Below are positions 63,726 through 64,000 of a DNA stretch of 64,000 bases, piece after piece; position 1 is the first letter of the stretch, and every line of letters begins with the position of its first letter. The position numbers were made by a program, and so were the translations under genes. Under the pieces are notes generated by a model. That model was not told the origin of the DNA, made no database searches, and saw only the letters and a program-made list of their open reading frames with translations. This DNA comes from Chlorella sorokiniana (taxonomy: Eukaryota; Chlorophyta; Trebouxiophyceae; Chlorellales; Chlorellaceae). The DNA is taken from positions 744,001 to 808,000 of the forward strand of contig CP084614.1 of the NCBI GenBank assembly GCA_025917655.1, in the 5' to 3' direction.

Positions 63726-64000
63726 CTACACGCCGCCGCCGCCGCCGCTGCTGTGCTTGCCAGCTCCTCCGCCTTGCTGCCGCGACGCAGCGGAAGCAGC
63801 TGCGGCTGCTGCTGCGGCCACTGCATTGGCATGCTGCCGCACATCAAAATCCAGCCCAGCTGGCAGCGCACCGCTGCTGAAGGGGCTCACCAGCGGCACA
63901 GCACCAGCGGCAGGTGCGGCAACCGAGGTAGGCGCAGGCCCTGGGGCCTGGTCGGCAAAGGGAGAGAGCGCCGTGGGTGCCACCGCCGCGCCGGCAAAGG
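63726..64000 (-). CDS. C-terminal end of a Pro/Ala/Gly-rich protein (partial)
   Basis: Open on the minus strand from the window edge to TAG at 63,726. Residues such as LSPFADQAPGPAPT, LVSPFSSGALPAGLDFDVR and a poly-Ala run, then GGGGGV, describe a low-complexity C-terminus. The repeated SPF/PF tripeptides (LSPFAD, VSPFSS) recall adaptor-binding tails of endocytic proteins, but that is a guess from short motifs. The start and any domain lie outside the window. Confidence 0.5.
   Translation of the reverse strand, partial: FAGAAVAPTALSPFADQAPGPAPTSVAAPAAGAVPLVSPFSSGALPAGLDFDVRQHANAVAAAAAAAASAASRQQGGGAGKHSSGGGGGV

Overview
The window reads as nuclear DNA of a GC-rich green alga, most likely a trebouxiophyte of the Chlorella/Coccomyxa kind. 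The reasons are GC-rich multi-exon genes with short introns, TGTAA next to A-tails (the usual green-algal poly(A) signal), Zepp-like A-tailed LINEs, and plant-type gene families (FYRN/FYRC, DUF1995, PIN-like carriers, MON1). The species is not identified.

Bases 1 to about 29,930 are a nest of retroelements with no host gene that I can support. Two LINE families dominate. 'LINE-A' (endonuclease + RT, about 7.9 kb) starts with a (GTT)n tract and ends in a hairpin, TGTAA and poly(A). 'LINE-T' ends in (TAACA)n. Reading outside in, a LINE-T copy (506-1006 and 24,064-24,516) is split by a Ty1/Copia fossil (1,280-24,063). That fossil is split by LINE-A copies C (1,760-16,615) and B (17,434-23,261). 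Copy C is split again by full-length copy A (7,266-15,193) and carries a 271-bp tandem array with a tRNA-like module. Copy B holds two smaller LINE-A insertions. The Copia 3' LTR (23,592-24,063) carries a very dense run of heat-shock-element motifs just upstream of a TATA box. From 24.5 to 29.9 kb there are more LINE-T copies in both orientations, a second Copia fossil and small LINE-A scars.

Bases 30,289-64,000 are ordinary gene-dense host DNA. In order: a two-TM apyrase (minus); a FYRN/FYRC protein with a U-box-like C-terminus (plus); a PIN-like/auxin-efflux-family carrier (minus); a NUMOD3/zinc-knuckle protein and a DUF1995 protein (plus); MON1 (minus); a BolA-like protein (plus); a glyoxalase/VOC protein and a 76-residue unknown protein (minus); a 323-residue unknown protein (plus); an RRM protein and a phosphoglucomutase-family protein (minus); a Tweety-like membrane protein (plus); and the C-terminal end of a gene that leaves the window (minus). 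Several neighbours are divergent and share 0.2-0.9 kb upstream regions.

Two features cut across the host genes. GC-AG introns are unusually frequent (eight found by hand). Several frames break by a single base at G/C homopolymers, which looks more like assembly error than gene decay. Exon boundaries were placed by eye from splice consensus, frame and family conservation, and need transcript support.
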